64,000 nt of DNA from assembly GCF_009846865.1 (NCBI RefSeq), contig NZ_WUWN01000003.1, positions 124,001 to 188,000 of the forward strand, read 5' to 3'. Shown piece after piece: positions 45,165 to 53,372 of this stretch (position 1 is the first letter of the stretch; each line of letters starts with the position of its first letter). The position numbers and the translations under genes were made by a program. The notes under the pieces are model-generated. The model did no database searches and had not been told where the DNA came from. It worked only from the letters and a program-made list of their open reading frames with translations. Source of the DNA: Puerhibacterium puerhi. Lineage in GTDB: Bacteria; Actinomycetota; Actinomycetes; Actinomycetales; Cellulomonadaceae.

Positions 45165-45752
45165 TCACCCCCAGTCGTGCAGCGTGGCGAGCAGCGCGCG
45201 CCGGGCGCGGTGGATGCGGACCTTGACGGCGCTCTCCGTGGTGCCGAGCAGGCGGGCGACCTCGGCCTGCGAGCGCCCGTCGAACGTGTGCAGCACCAGC
45301 GCGGCCCGCTGGTCGAACGGCAGGCGCGCGATCGCCGCGACCACGGCGTCCTGCCGCCCGCGCCCCTCCACCACGGCCTCGAGCGGGGTGCCGGCGTCGG
45401 CCAGCGTGTCGTCCGGCGGCACGGCGGCCTGCGGGCGCGCCCGGCGCAGGTCCCGGCAGCGGTTGATCACGATGCGCACGAGCCACGTGGACAGCCGCGC
45501 GTCCTGCCGGAAGCGGGGCACCGCCCGCCACGCGTGCTCGAGGGCGTCCTGGACCACGTCCTGGGCGTCCTCGGGGTCGCCGGTCATGCGCAGGGCGACG
45601 CCGTAGAGGCGGTCCCGGTGCCGCCGCACCAGGACGTCGAACGCCGCGGCGTCGCCGGCGCGCGCCCGGGCGACGAGGTCCGCCTCCAGGAGCGGGGCGT
45701 CGTCGGGCCACCGGCCGGGGCCGGCCACGGGAGCCTGCGCGTCGTCGGGCAT
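45165..45752 (-). CDS. ECF-family RNA polymerase sigma factor
   Basis: 195 residues. Region 2: FDVLVRRHRDRLYGVALRMTGDPEDAQDVVQDALEHAWRAVPRF and LSTWLVRIVINRCRDLRR. Region 4: IARLPFDQRAALVLHTFDGRSQAEVARLLGTTESAVKVRIHRARRALL. No anti-sigma gene is adjacent. It is divergent from a seven-gene Asp23/AmaP envelope operon, the likely target. Its gene start (ATG 45752) and the operon share a 115-bp spacer with an ECF-like promoter. Confidence 0.92.
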   Translation of the reverse strand: MPDDAQAPVAGPGRWPDDAPLLEADLVARARAGDAAAFDVLVRRHRDRLYGVALRMTGDPEDAQDVVQDALEHAWRAVPRFRQDARLSTWLVRIVINRCRDLRRARPQAAVPPDDTLADAGTPLEAVVEGRGRQDAVVAAIARLPFDQRAALVLHTFDGRSQAEVARLLGTTESAVKVRIHRARRALLATLHDWG

Positions 45753-45760
45753 GGCGGTCT

Positions 45761-45786
45761 GTAACCTCCCCGACCTCCCCCGGGTC
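45761..45786 (+). promoter_or_regulatory. ECF-like promoter before the Asp23 operon
   Basis: GTAAC (45761-45765), 17 bases, GGTC (45783-45786) followed by TAAA. A GnAAC -35 with a GTC -10 at about 16-17 bp is the ECF pattern. It points at the Asp23 operon starting at 45868 and lies next to the divergent sigma gene. Confidence 0.4.
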
Positions 45787-45867
45787 TAAAGGGTGGGCGG
45801 ACAACCACCGTCCCCCAGCCCCGGGCCCGGCGCATGCCGGGCCGCCAGCACGGGAGGCAGGACAGAC

Positions 45868-46341
45868 ATGAGCAACCCGACCAGCTCCCCCTCGCCCGGC
45901 TCGACGTCGGGCTCCGGCTCGAGCGCCGTGGCCTCCTCGACGCAGCAGGGCTCGCACGGCAGGACCTCCATCGCGGACGGCGTCGTCCAGAAGATCGCCG
46001 GCCTCGCGGCGCGCGAGGTCTCCGGGGTCTACGCGCTCGGCGGCGGCGCGGCCCGCGCGTTCGCCGCGGTGCGCGAGCGCATCCCGGGCTCCTCGCAGTC
46101 CGCCGGCCAGGGCGTCAGCGTCGAGGTGGGCGAGAAGCAGGCGGCCGTCGACCTCGACCTGGTCACCGAGTACGGGGTCTCGATCACCGACGTGGCGCAG
46201 GCCGTGCGCCGCAACGTGATCTCCAACGTGGAGGGGATGACCGGCCTGGAGGTCACCGAGGTCAACGTGTCGGTCAACGACATCCACCTGCCGACCGACG
46301 ACAGCGACCAGGCCGGTCAGGAGCCGGCGCGGGTGCAGTGA
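45868..46341 (+). CDS. Asp23/Gls24 family envelope stress response protein
   Basis: 157 residues from ATG 45868 (RBS GGGAGGCAGG upstream). After a Ser/Gly/Pro-rich tail comes the Asp23 core: TSIADGVVQKIAGLAAREVSGVYALGG, VGEKQAAVDLDLVTEYGVSITDVAQAVRRNVISNVEGMTGLEVTEVNVSVNDI. Asp23 proteins form a layer on the inner face of the membrane and help with alkaline or envelope stress. First gene of a run of seven, all overlapping or nearly so. Confidence 0.92.
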   Translation: MSNPTSSPSPGSTSGSGSSAVASSTQQGSHGRTSIADGVVQKIAGLAAREVSGVYALGGGAARAFAAVRERIPGSSQSAGQGVSVEVGEKQAAVDLDLVTEYGVSITDVAQAVRRNVISNVEGMTGLEVTEVNVSVNDIHLPTDDSDQAGQEPARVQ

Positions 46342-46691
46342 GCGAGACGGCCGCCGCGCCCCCGGCGCCGCTCACCGAGGCGGACCGCGTCGCCGCCGCG
46401 GTGGTCGCGTGCCCCGGCGTCGTGCGCCTGTCCGGCGCCGGCCCCGCGCCCGTGGCGACCTACCTGCCCGGGCGGCGGGTCGACGGCGTGCGGACCGACG
46501 CCGAGCGCGTGCGGGTCGCCGTCGTCGCCCGGGTCGGGGTGCCGGTCGCGGAGGTGGCCGCCCAGATCCGGACCGCCGTCATGGACGTGGCGGCCGGCCG
46601 GCCGGTGGACGTGCACGTCGCGGACCTCGACGTCGCCGGCTCCGGGGCACCCACGCTCCTCGACCGGTCGCTGGGCACGGGCGGGCAGTGA
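46338..46691 (+). CDS. Asp23/Gls24-like protein, divergent
   Basis: 117 residues from GTG 46338, overlapping the previous stop by GTGA. It keeps the second half of the Asp23 fold: RVRVAVVARVGVPVAEVAAQIRTAVMDVAAGRPVDVHVADLDV. The N-terminal half is shortened (VAAAVVACPGVVRLSGAGPAPVATYLPGRRVDGV). Probably a partner of the other Asp23 proteins in this operon. Confidence 0.75.
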   Translation: MSETAAAPPAPLTEADRVAAAVVACPGVVRLSGAGPAPVATYLPGRRVDGVRTDAERVRVAVVARVGVPVAEVAAQIRTAVMDVAAGRPVDVHVADLDVAGSGAPTLLDRSLGTGGQ

Positions 46692-46930
46692 TGGTGCCCG
46701 ACCGCGCGCGGCCGGACCGGCTGGCCCGCCGGGCGCTGTACCGCGCGCACCACCCCGACCGCGGCGGGGACCCGGCCGAGCTCGTCCGCAGGCTCGGGGA
46801 GCTGGACGCCCGGCAGCGGGCGTCCGCCGAGCCTGCCGCCCCGGCGGACGTCGTCTTCGTCCACCGACGCCGCCTCGCCCGGCTGCGGGCGTGGGCGGCA
46901 CGCCGCCGCCGGCCGCCGCGGGTCGTGTGA
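46691..46930 (+). CDS. Small J-domain-like protein in the Asp23 operon
   Basis: 79 residues. ATG 46691 shares its first base with the previous stop (TGATG). It contains RRALYRAHHPDRGGDPAELVRRLGELDARQR: the HPD tripeptide with flanking helices as in helices II-III of a DnaJ J-domain. The N-terminal helix I is very short and the C-terminus is a basic tail. J-domains stimulate Hsp70 ATPase, so it could recruit DnaK to the membrane layer; that is inference. It might instead be a decayed J-domain. Confidence 0.6.
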   Translation: MVPDRARPDRLARRALYRAHHPDRGGDPAELVRRLGELDARQRASAEPAAPADVVFVHRRRLARLRAWAARRRRPPRVV

Positions 46931-46970
46931 CGCGCGGGGCACAGGAGCCGAAGGACACGTGGAGGTACCG

Positions 46971-47156
46971 ATGTCACCGACGATCGTGGGACTGTTCACC
47001 GGCCTGCTGCTGGGCCTCGCCTGGGTCATCGGGGGCTTCGACGCCTTCGTCGGCACGGCCGTGCTCGGGCTGATCGGCTGGGTGGTCGGCAAGGTGGTCG
47101 CCGGCCAGCTCGACCTGACCCGCTACCTCGGCGGCTCGGGCCGAGACGGGCGATGA
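46971..47156 (+). CDS. DUF2273-like small membrane protein
   Basis: 61 residues from ATG 46971, with GGAGG (46961-46965) spaced as an RBS. Two hydrophobic helices: TIVGLFTGLLLGLAWVIGGFDAFVGTAVLGLIGWVVGKVVAG. DUF2273 proteins are regular members of Asp23/AmaP operons and probably sit with AmaP in the membrane. An in-frame GTG at 46959 is possible but lies inside the RBS region. Confidence 0.8.
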   Translation: MSPTIVGLFTGLLLGLAWVIGGFDAFVGTAVLGLIGWVVGKVVAGQLDLTRYLGGSGRDGR

Positions 47157-47596
47157 CCGCCACGACCGGCGGGCGCCACCTGTCGGACGCGCCCGCGGAC
47201 GCCGCGCGGGGCGGCCGCGCATCCCCGGAGCCCCGGGCACCGCAGGAGCGCGGGTCGCTCTCGATCGCCGACCGGGTCGTCGTGAAGGTCGCGAGCCACG
47301 CCGTGGCGGCGGTGCCGCACGCGGCGGCGGCCCCGCGCAGGGTCCTGGGCGTGGCGGTGGGCCAGGCGCGCCCCGAGGACGAGGCCCACGTGCAGGCCAC
47401 CGTGCACGGCGCGACGGCCACGATCGACGTGGCGCTGGCCGTGGCGTGGCCGCACCCCGTGGGCGAGGTCGCCGAGGCGGTCCGGCGGCAGGTGCGTCAG
47501 GACGTCGAGCGGATCACCGGCGTGCGCGTCACCCGCGTCGACGTCGAGGTGACGTCGCTCGACGTGCCCGACCGCGCCGGGTCCCGGGTGAGGTGA
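47153..47596 (+). CDS. Asp23/Gls24 family protein, third copy
   Basis: 147 residues; ATG 47153 overlaps the preceding stop (ATGA). Asp23 core: LSIADRVVVKVASHAVAAVP, VHGATATIDVALAVAWPHPVGEVAEAVRRQVRQDVERITGVRVTRVDVEVTSLDV. The variable charged N-terminus (1-38) differs from the first copy. Confidence 0.88.
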   Translation: MTATTGGRHLSDAPADAARGGRASPEPRAPQERGSLSIADRVVVKVASHAVAAVPHAAAAPRRVLGVAVGQARPEDEAHVQATVHGATATIDVALAVAWPHPVGEVAEAVRRQVRQDVERITGVRVTRVDVEVTSLDVPDRAGSRVR

Positions 47597-47601
47597 GGGA
47601 C

Positions 47602-48135
47602 ATGCGGCTGCTCCAGCGCGTCCTGGCCACCGTGCTCGCCCTGGTCCTGCTGCTCGGGGGGCTGCTGGTGGTCGTCGAGATCGTCCTGGCCCAGCTCGGC
47701 CGCCCCCCGCTGGTGGTGCCCCGCCAGCGCTGGAGCGCCTGGGTCGCGGGCCAGACCTGGGAGCTGTCCACGGTGCGCGCAGTCCTCGTGCTGGTCACGG
47801 TGGTCGGCCTGCTGCTCGTGGTCGCCGCCGCGCGGCGCGGCAGGCCCGCCGCGCTGGCCCTGCCGGCCGGCGAGGCGCCGCCCGGGGTCCGGGCCAGCGC
47901 GTCGCGGCGCACCGTCGAGAAGGCGCTGGCCGACGCGGTCCGGGACGTCGACGGCGTCGTCTCCGCGCACGCCCGGGCGGGCCGCCGCCGGGTCACCGTG
48001 AGCGCCACGGCCATGACCCGCGCCGGGGGCACCGAGCAGCACGTGCGCGAGGCGGTCGACGAGGGCCTGCGGTCGCTCGGGCTGGCCGGCTCGCTGCAGC
48101 CCAGGGTCGAGATGTCGTTCGAGGAGCGGTCATGA
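47602..48135 (+). CDS. Membrane protein with DUF6286-like Asp23-type tail
   Basis: 177 residues from ATG 47602, with AGGTGAGG as RBS; GTG 47593 overlapping the previous stop is the alternative. Two membrane helices (about 7-30 and 60-78) precede a soluble tail, SRRTVEKALADAVRDVDGVVSAHARAGRRRVTVSATAM...VREAVDEGLRSLGLAG, which resembles an Asp23 module. It would anchor the complex. Confidence 0.78.
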   Translation: MRLLQRVLATVLALVLLLGGLLVVVEIVLAQLGRPPLVVPRQRWSAWVAGQTWELSTVRAVLVLVTVVGLLLVVAAARRGRPAALALPAGEAPPGVRASASRRTVEKALADAVRDVDGVVSAHARAGRRRVTVSATAMTRAGGTEQHVREAVDEGLRSLGLAGSLQPRVEMSFEERS

Positions 48136-48704
48136 GGAACGTCGACGCCGCCAACCGCGCGGGCCTGCTGGTCGTCGGCCTGCTGCTGACCGTCGCCGGC
48201 GTGGCCGGCCTCGTGCTGAGCCTGGGCGGGTTCGGGTACGACCTGGCCGAGCGGCCGCTGCTGCCCGTCGCCTGGCGCGAGCGCCTGGCGCTCGACCCGT
48301 GGCTGTGGTGGGTCGTCGCGCTGGTGGCCCTGGTCGTCGCGCTCGTGGGGCTGCGCTGGCTCCTGGCCCAGCTGCGCACCGACCGCGTCGGGCGCCTCGG
48401 GCTGCAGCCCGGCGGCCGCGACGGGCGCACCGTGCTGCACGGCGGGGCGCTGTGCGACGCCGTGGCCGCCGACGCCCGCACGCTGCCCGGCGTGGGCGGC
48501 GCGTCGGCCCGGCTCGCCGGCCAGCGCCGCCACCGGCTGTCCCTGACCGTCGACCTGACCGACCGGGCGGACGTCGCCGAGGTGTGGCGCGACGTCGCCG
48601 GCCAGACGATCCCGCGGGCGCGGCAGGCGGTCGGCGACCCGGACCTGCCGGTGGACGTCGAGCTGCGGCCCGGGCGCGCCGGCGGCGGGTCGCGGGTGAC
48701 CTGA
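48132..48704 (+). CDS. AmaP-like alkaline shock membrane anchor protein
   Basis: 190 residues; ATG 48132 overlaps the previous stop. Two membrane helices (AGLLVVGLLLTVAGVAGLVLSL and WWVVALVALVVALVGLRWLLA) separated by a loop of about 35 residues, then a soluble domain with an Asp23-like end (RHRLSLTVDLTDRADVAEVWRDVAGQTIPRARQAVG). This is the layout of AmaP, which tethers Asp23 to the membrane. Last gene of the operon; it ends five bases from the convergent anti-sigma gene. Confidence 0.82.
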   Translation: MRNVDAANRAGLLVVGLLLTVAGVAGLVLSLGGFGYDLAERPLLPVAWRERLALDPWLWWVVALVALVVALVGLRWLLAQLRTDRVGRLGLQPGGRDGRTVLHGGALCDAVAADARTLPGVGGASARLAGQRRHRLSLTVDLTDRADVAEVWRDVAGQTIPRARQAVGDPDLPVDVELRPGRAGGGSRVT

Positions 48705-48709
48705 ACCGG

Positions 48710-49555
48710 TCAGAGCGTCGCCGAGGCGAGCGGCTCCGGGCGTCCGCCGACGGCGATCTCGACCCGCTGCACGTCGTCGAGCGGCACCGCCGACGACGCG
48801 CCGAGGCCCTCCGCCTCGAGCCCCTCCGCCGTCCAGGAGGCCACGACGGTGCGCGCCCCGGTGCCGTCGACGATGACCAGCTCGTAGGTCCGGTCGCCGT
48901 CGCCCGCGGCGCCGGACGGCCCCGCCGTGCCGTACGTGCTCGCCGCGGGCGGGCGGGGATACCGGCACCGCCAGTCGAGGCGCGTGCCCCACGCGGTGGC
49001 CGTGGCCGTCAGCTCGGCGTGCACGTCGGTGCCGCCCACGGGCTCCAGCACGATGGTGCGGGACTCGGCGGTCGGGGCCGGTCCGCCCGGCTGTGCCTGC
49101 CCCTCCGACGGCGCCTCCGCGCTCGCCTGCACGGACGACGCCAGCGGCACGCCGGCGCCGAACCCCCCGGCCAGCGCGACGCCGCCGGTGACGCCGCCGG
49201 CCACCAGGGCCGCGGCGGCCGCGACCAGCAGCGACCGGCGCCGGGCCCGCGAGCGCCGTGCGGCGGCCGCGACGCCGGCCAGCGGCACCACCACCGGGCC
49301 CCCGCCGCCGTCGTCGGGCTCGGCACCCTCCCCCGCCGGTGCGAGCAGCCCGGCACGCTCCTGGGGCGTGACGGTCCCCAGCACGCCCGGGATGCCCGCG
49401 ATCTCGGCCACGGCCTCGCGGCAGGCGTCGCAGGCGGCGAGGTGGCGCTCGTACTCGCGGCGCTCGCCGGGCGCGAGGGCGCCGAGCACGTAGGCGGCGT
49501 CCCACTCGCGGTACGGGTCGTCGGCGGGGTCGAACCCGCCTGGCACGACGGTCAT
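48710..49555 (-). CDS. Zinc-binding anti-sigma factor (RskA-like)
   Basis: 281 residues. N-terminal anti-sigma domain with YVLGALAPGERREYERHLAACDACREAVAEI, the HxxxCxxC zinc motif. One membrane helix (about 110-133, SLLVAAAAALVAGGVTGGVALAGG) follows, then an extracytoplasmic part of about 145 residues. It holds the sigma factor encoded directly upstream at the membrane until a signal triggers its proteolysis. ATG 49555 overlaps the sigma stop. Confidence 0.9.
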   Translation of the reverse strand: MTVVPGGFDPADDPYREWDAAYVLGALAPGERREYERHLAACDACREAVAEIAGIPGVLGTVTPQERAGLLAPAGEGAEPDDGGGGPVVVPLAGVAAAARRSRARRRSLLVAAAAALVAGGVTGGVALAGGFGAGVPLASSVQASAEAPSEGQAQPGGPAPTAESRTIVLEPVGGTDVHAELTATATAWGTRLDWRCRYPRPPAASTYGTAGPSGAAGDGDRTYELVIVDGTGARTVVASWTAEGLEAEGLGASSAVPLDDVQRVEIAVGGRPEPLASATL

Positions 49556-50070
49556 GCCGTGACTCCCTTCTCCTGCAGCGCGAGCCTCAGCGCTCGCATG
49601 GCGTAGTGCATGCGCGACTTCACGGTGCCCGGCGGCACGCCCTGCTCCGCCGCCAGCTCGGCCACCGACCGGCCGCCGTAGTAGGCGCCGACGACGACCG
49701 CGCGGTGCTCGGGCGACAGCTGCAGCAGCGCGTCGGCCACGAGCCAGCCGTCGAGCACGGCCTGGCTGCGGTCCGCCTCGGTCCGGTCGGGCACCCGCTC
49801 GGTGACGTGCTCGCGGGTGTGGCGGGCGCTGCGCAGGTGGTCGAGCACGAGGTTGCGGGCCACGGTGAACAGCCAGGCGCGCACGGCGTCGTCGGGCCGC
49901 TGCAGCACCTCCGGGTGGCGCCAGGCGCGCAGCAGGGTCTCCTGCACCACGTCCTGGGCATGCTGCTCGTCGCCGGTCAGCCGCAGCGCGTAGCGGTGCA
50001 GGTCGGCGGCGTGCGCGCCGTGCACCGCCACCAGCAGCTCGGAGTCCGCGCCCCGCCCGTCGGTGCCCAC
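49552..50070 (-). CDS. ECF sigma factor, SigK/SigL-like
   Basis: 172 residues from GTG 50070 (GAGGGA upstream). Region 2: ADLHRYALRLTGDEQHAQDVVQETLLRAWRHPEVL and RAWLFTVARNLVLDHLRSARH. Region 4: LLQLSPEHRAVVVGAYYGGRSVAELAAEQGVPPGTVKSRMHYAMRALRLAL. The partner anti-sigma is encoded downstream with an ATGA overlap. The YceI gene nine bases upstream appears to be in the same transcript. Confidence 0.92.
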   Translation of the reverse strand: MGTDGRGADSELLVAVHGAHAADLHRYALRLTGDEQHAQDVVQETLLRAWRHPEVLQRPDDAVRAWLFTVARNLVLDHLRSARHTREHVTERVPDRTEADRSQAVLDGWLVADALLQLSPEHRAVVVGAYYGGRSVAELAAEQGVPPGTVKSRMHYAMRALRLALQEKGVTA

Positions 50071-50078
50071 GCCGTCCC

Positions 50079-50765
50079 TCAGGCCTGCGGCGCCAGGCGC
50101 AGCGAGAACTCGACGGCGCCCTGCTCCTCGACCGTGACGAAGCCGAGCGACGGCGCCTCGACGCCGAAGTCGGCGAACGTGACCGGCACGCTGCCCACCA
50201 CCTGCACCGCGTCGACGCCGTCGGCACCGCTCCCGGCCACCTCGGCCGCCACGGTCACCTGCTGCGTGACGCCGTGCACGGTGAGGTCGCCGACCAGGTC
50301 GACGGCGGTGGCGCCGTCCGCGAGCGCGGCGGGCTCGGTGAGGGTGAACGTGGCGGTCGGGTAGGTGTCGGTCTGCAGCGCCCGGGAGCGGAAGTACTCG
50401 TCGCGGGGCGGCTCGTCGGTGGCCACGGAGGCCATGTCGACGACGATCTCGGCCTCGGTGACGCTGCCGCCGTCGAGCGTGACCGAGCCGGCGACCTGCT
50501 CGGTGCGGCCGGTCACCGTGACGTCCTCGCCGCTGAGCACCTCGTCCACGCGGTAGCCGGCGAACGAGCCGTCCGCCACGGTCCAGGTGCCGCTCAGGGC
50601 GGACGCGTCGACCGGGGCGGCCGACGCCGCGTCGAGGGTGGGGGCGTCGTCGACGCCGCGCTCGGCCCAGTCGGCGTAGAGCCCGGGCCCGAAGACGGCC
50701 GCTGCCACGCCGAACACCACCACGCCGGCTCCCGTGCCGACCGCCACCTTCACCCCTGTGCGCAC
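50079..50765 (-). CDS. YceI-family lipid-binding protein, membrane-anchored
   Basis: 228 residues from GTG 50765 (GAGAGG eight bases upstream). One N-terminal membrane helix (VAVGTGAGVVVFGVAAAVFG), then a YceI lipocalin-like barrel: LSGTWTVADGSFAGYRVDEV, RTEQVAGSVTLDGGSVTEAEIVVDMASVATDEPPRDEYFRSRAL, YPTATFTLTEP, DLTVHGVTQQVTVAAE. YceI proteins bind isoprenoid-type lipids. Being first in an operon with an ECF sigma and its anti-sigma, it may belong to the stress signal or be a regulon member. Longer in-frame starts exist up to 50840, but they overlap the terminator hairpin. Confidence 0.85.
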   Translation of the reverse strand: MRTGVKVAVGTGAGVVVFGVAAAVFGPGLYADWAERGVDDAPTLDAASAAPVDASALSGTWTVADGSFAGYRVDEVLSGEDVTVTGRTEQVAGSVTLDGGSVTEAEIVVDMASVATDEPPRDEYFRSRALQTDTYPTATFTLTEPAALADGATAVDLVGDLTVHGVTQQVTVAAEVAGSGADGVDAVQVVGSVPVTFADFGVEAPSLGFVTVEEQGAVEFSLRLAPQA

Positions 50766-50818
50766 GCGCTCCACCTCTCGTCCGAGCCGCCCGCGGCGGC
50801 CTCCACCCCTCACCACGG

Positions 50819-50860
50819 ACGAGGGGCCCGGACGGTTCACCGACCGTCCGGGCCCCTCGT
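50819..50860 (-). terminator. 18-bp perfect stem terminator of pdxK
   Basis: ACGAGGGGCCCGGACGGT (50819-50836), loop TCACCG, ACCGTCCGGGCCCCTCGT (50843-50860). It starts 29 bases past the pdxK stop codon in the direction of transcription and precedes the YceI gene. Confidence 0.75.
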
Positions 50861-50888
50861 GCGCGCTGCGCGACGGCGACCGCCGGCG

Positions 50889-51716
50889 TCAGCCGGCGAA
50901 GGCGCCCTGCCACACGGTGGCGAACGGCGTGCTCGCGGTGACGCGCGCCTGGATGCCCTGGGTCACCATGTCCTTGGCCGTCTGCACGGCGGCCTTCACG
51001 TCGGCGCCCTTGGCGAGCTCGGCGGTGATCGCGGCGGCGAAGGTGCAGCCGGCGCCGGAGACGCGCTCCTCGCCCACCTTCGGGGCGGCGTAGACGGTCA
51101 CGTCCTCGCCGTCGAACAGCACGTCGACGGCGTCCGGGCCGGGCAGCTCGACGCCGCCCTTGGCCACGACGTAGCGCGGACCGGCGGAGGTGTCGAGGCG
51201 GGCGTGGATCTTCCTGGCGGCCTCGACCAGGTCCTCGACGGACTCGATGGTGTCCATGCCGGCCAGCGTCTTGGCCTCGAACAGGTTTGGCGTCACCACG
51301 GTGGCCTGCGGCAGCACCTGCTCGCGCAGCGCGTTGTCGGTGTCGAGCGCCGCGCCGGGCTCCTGGCCCTTGCAGATGAGCACCGGGTCGAGCACCACGT
51401 GGCGCCACGGCTTGCTGGCCAGCGCCTTGCCGACGACGTCGATCGTGGCGGGCGTGCCGAGCATGCCGATCTTCACCACGTCGAGGTCGTGCGTGGCGGT
51501 GGCGGCCTCGAACTGGTCGGCGATCACCTGCGGGTCCACCGGGACGAACCGGTGGCCCCAGTCGTTCTTGGGGTCGAACGACACGATGCAGGTGAGCGTG
51601 CCGACGCCGTAGACGCCGAGCTGCTGGAAGGTCTTGAGATCGACCTGGATGCCGGCGCCGCCGGTCGCCTCGGATCCGGCGACGACGTACGCGAGCGGCG
51701 GGGTCTGGGTGGTCAT
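50889..51716 (-). CDS. pdxK: Pyridoxal/pyridoxine kinase of the ThiD-like family
   Basis: 275 residues. Ribokinase fold: GSEATGGAGIQVDLKTFQQLGVYGVGTLTCIVSFDP, VLDPVLICKG, TPNLFEAKTLAG, and ERVSGAGCTFAAAITAELAKG with the anion-hole GAGC cysteine. The Cys in TCIVSFDP and the GAGC Cys fit the dual-cysteine kinases (Bacillus/Staphylococcus PdxK type) that phosphorylate pyridoxal, pyridoxine and pyridoxamine and may also act on HMP. It supplies pyridoxal phosphate by salvage. RBS GAGGAGCG; an AGCGTA at 51760-51765 reads TACGCT on the minus strand and may be its -10. Confidence 0.88.
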   Translation of the reverse strand: MTTQTPPLAYVVAGSEATGGAGIQVDLKTFQQLGVYGVGTLTCIVSFDPKNDWGHRFVPVDPQVIADQFEAATATHDLDVVKIGMLGTPATIDVVGKALASKPWRHVVLDPVLICKGQEPGAALDTDNALREQVLPQATVVTPNLFEAKTLAGMDTIESVEDLVEAARKIHARLDTSAGPRYVVAKGGVELPGPDAVDVLFDGEDVTVYAAPKVGEERVSGAGCTFAAAITAELAKGADVKAAVQTAKDMVTQGIQARVTASTPFATVWQGAFAG

Positions 51717-51936
51717 GCGGGGGCGCTCCTCGAGCTGTGCGTGGCGCGGGCGGGCCTCCAGCGTACGCGCGCGGAGGCCGACGGCCGGTGGGCGTCTCGC
51801 GCCCGGTCCCGCGCGCCGTGCACGCGTCGGTGCCACGCGGGGGCAGGGTGCGGGCCGCCGGCCCGTCTCTCGGGTCAACAGCGGCGGGAGGCCCGGAATT
51901 CCGCCGTCCGCGGCACAACCCGTCCGTGCCGCGCGC

Positions 51937-52401
51937 TCAGGCCGGCGGCGCGTACCAGTACGTCGTGACCTGCGGCAGGCCGGCCTCCGCCGCCCAGGCG
52001 GCGTCCTCCTGCCCGGTGCGGCGCCAGCCGCGGCGCTCGTACAGCGCGACGGCGTCGGCGTTGTGCGCCATGACCTGCAGGACGATGTCGCGTCCCGCCG
52101 CGCGGGCGTGCGCGGTCGCGTGGTCGAGCAGGGCCGTGGCGAGGCCGCGGCCGCGCGCCGCCGGGGCGAGGAACAGCCGCACGACCTCGGCGGGGGCGCC
52201 CTCCTCGGGCGGCACGTCGAGGGCCACGTGCCCGACGGCGGCGCCGCCGTCGTCGGCCACCCACGCCGGGCCGCGGTGCTCGGTCAGCCAGCCGGCGCGG
52301 ACGTTCTGCGGGCGCACCGGGTACGCGTCGCGCGCGTGCGTGGCGCGCAGGTGCTCGACGAGCGCCGGGAGGTCGCCGTCGCGGCGGGGTCGGATCTGCA
52401 C
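51937..52401 (-). CDS. GNAT-family N-acetyltransferase
   Basis: 154 residues. MQIRPRRDGDLPALVEHLRATH at the start, the acetyl-CoA loop VVRLFLAPAARGRGLATALLDHATAHARA and the last helix-strand NADAVALYERRGWRRTGQE are the GNAT signatures. Substrate unknown. Leaderless-type TACGCT six bases before GTG 52401. Alone and divergent from nfo. Confidence 0.88.
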   Translation of the reverse strand: MQIRPRRDGDLPALVEHLRATHARDAYPVRPQNVRAGWLTEHRGPAWVADDGGAAVGHVALDVPPEEGAPAEVVRLFLAPAARGRGLATALLDHATAHARAAGRDIVLQVMAHNADAVALYERRGWRRTGQEDAAWAAEAGLPQVTTYWYAPPA

Positions 52402-52407
52402 CGCGCC

Positions 52408-52413
52408 AGCGTA
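52408..52413 (-). promoter_or_regulatory. -10 hexamer TACGCT, leaderless start of GNAT gene
   Basis: On the minus strand TACGCT ends six bases before GTG 52401. Confidence 0.55.
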
Positions 52414-52561
52414 GGGCGCGACGCCGGCGGGCGGTCAGCCGCGGGCCCGACCGGTCGGTCCGGCACCTCGGGCGTGCGGAACGGCGCGTCCTCGGGCATG
52501 CCGGGGGGCGAGCCGCCGGCGTGCACCGGTCGCGCGCCGGGCCGCCGTCGGACCCGCCTCG

Positions 52562-52567
52562 TAGGGT
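52562..52567 (+). promoter_or_regulatory. -10 hexamer TAGGGT, leaderless start of nfo
   Basis: TAGGGT ends six bases before ATG 52574; no ribosome binding site in the gap. Confidence 0.55.
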
Positions 52568-52573
52568 GGCGCC

Positions 52574-53365
52574 ATGAGCAGCTTCCGCATCGGTGCCCAC
52601 GTGGACGCGTCCGACGCCGTGGCGCAGGCGAAGGCGATCGGCGCCGACGTGGCGCAGGTGTTCGTCGGCGACCCGCAGGCCTGGACGGTGGCCGGCCCGG
52701 ACTACCCCGGCGGCCCCGAGGCGCTGCGGGCCGACGCCGAGGCGGCGGGCCTCGACCTGTACGTGCACGCCCCGTACGTCATCAACGTGGCCTCGACCAA
52801 CAACCGCATCCGCATCCCGAGCCGCAAGCTGCTGCAGCAGACCATGGACGCGGCCGCCGCGATCGGCGCCAAGGGCGTGGTGGTGCACGGCGGGCACGTC
52901 ACGGGCAAGGACGACCCGGCGGTCGGCTTCGACAACTGGCGCAAGGCGATCGACGCCCTGGAGACCGACGTGCCGGTGCTCATCGAGAACACCGCCGGCG
53001 GCGACTTCTCGATGGCCCGCCGGCTGGAGCGCATCGAGCAGCTGTGGGCCGCGGTGCAGCGCGCGAACGGCGCCGAGAACGTCGGCTTCACGCTCGACAC
53101 CTGCCACGCCTGGGCCGGCGGCATGGACCTGACGACGGCGGCCGACCAGGTCCGCGCGATCACCGGCCGCATCGACCTGGTGCACGCCAACGACTCGCGC
53201 GACGAGGCGGGCTCCGGCGCGGACCGGCACGCCCACTTCGGCGAGGGCTCGATCCCCGAGGACCTGCTGGTCGGCGTCGTCGCCGCGGCGGGCGCCCCCG
53301 TCGTGTGCGAGACGCACGGGGACATGGGCCCGGACATCGCGTGGCTGCGCGAGCGCCTGGGCTGA
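52574..53365 (+). CDS. nfo: Deoxyribonuclease IV (AP endonuclease Nfo)
   Basis: 263 residues. TIM barrel with the nine-ligand trinuclear zinc site visible in order: [69 protein letters not shown] and VVCETHGD. It cuts the backbone 5' to abasic sites in base excision repair in the cytosol. Leaderless-type start. Stands alone between GNAT genes on the other strand. Confidence 0.93.
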   Translation: MSSFRIGAHVDASDAVAQAKAIGADVAQVFVGDPQAWTVAGPDYPGGPEALRADAEAAGLDLYVHAPYVINVASTNNRIRIPSRKLLQQTMDAAAAIGAKGVVVHGGHVTGKDDPAVGFDNWRKAIDALETDVPVLIENTAGGDFSMARRLERIEQLWAAVQRANGAENVGFTLDTCHAWAGGMDLTTAADQVRAITGRIDLVHANDSRDEAGSGADRHAHFGEGSIPEDLLVGVVAAAGAPVVCETHGDMGPDIAWLRERLG

Positions 53366-53372
53366 GACCGAG

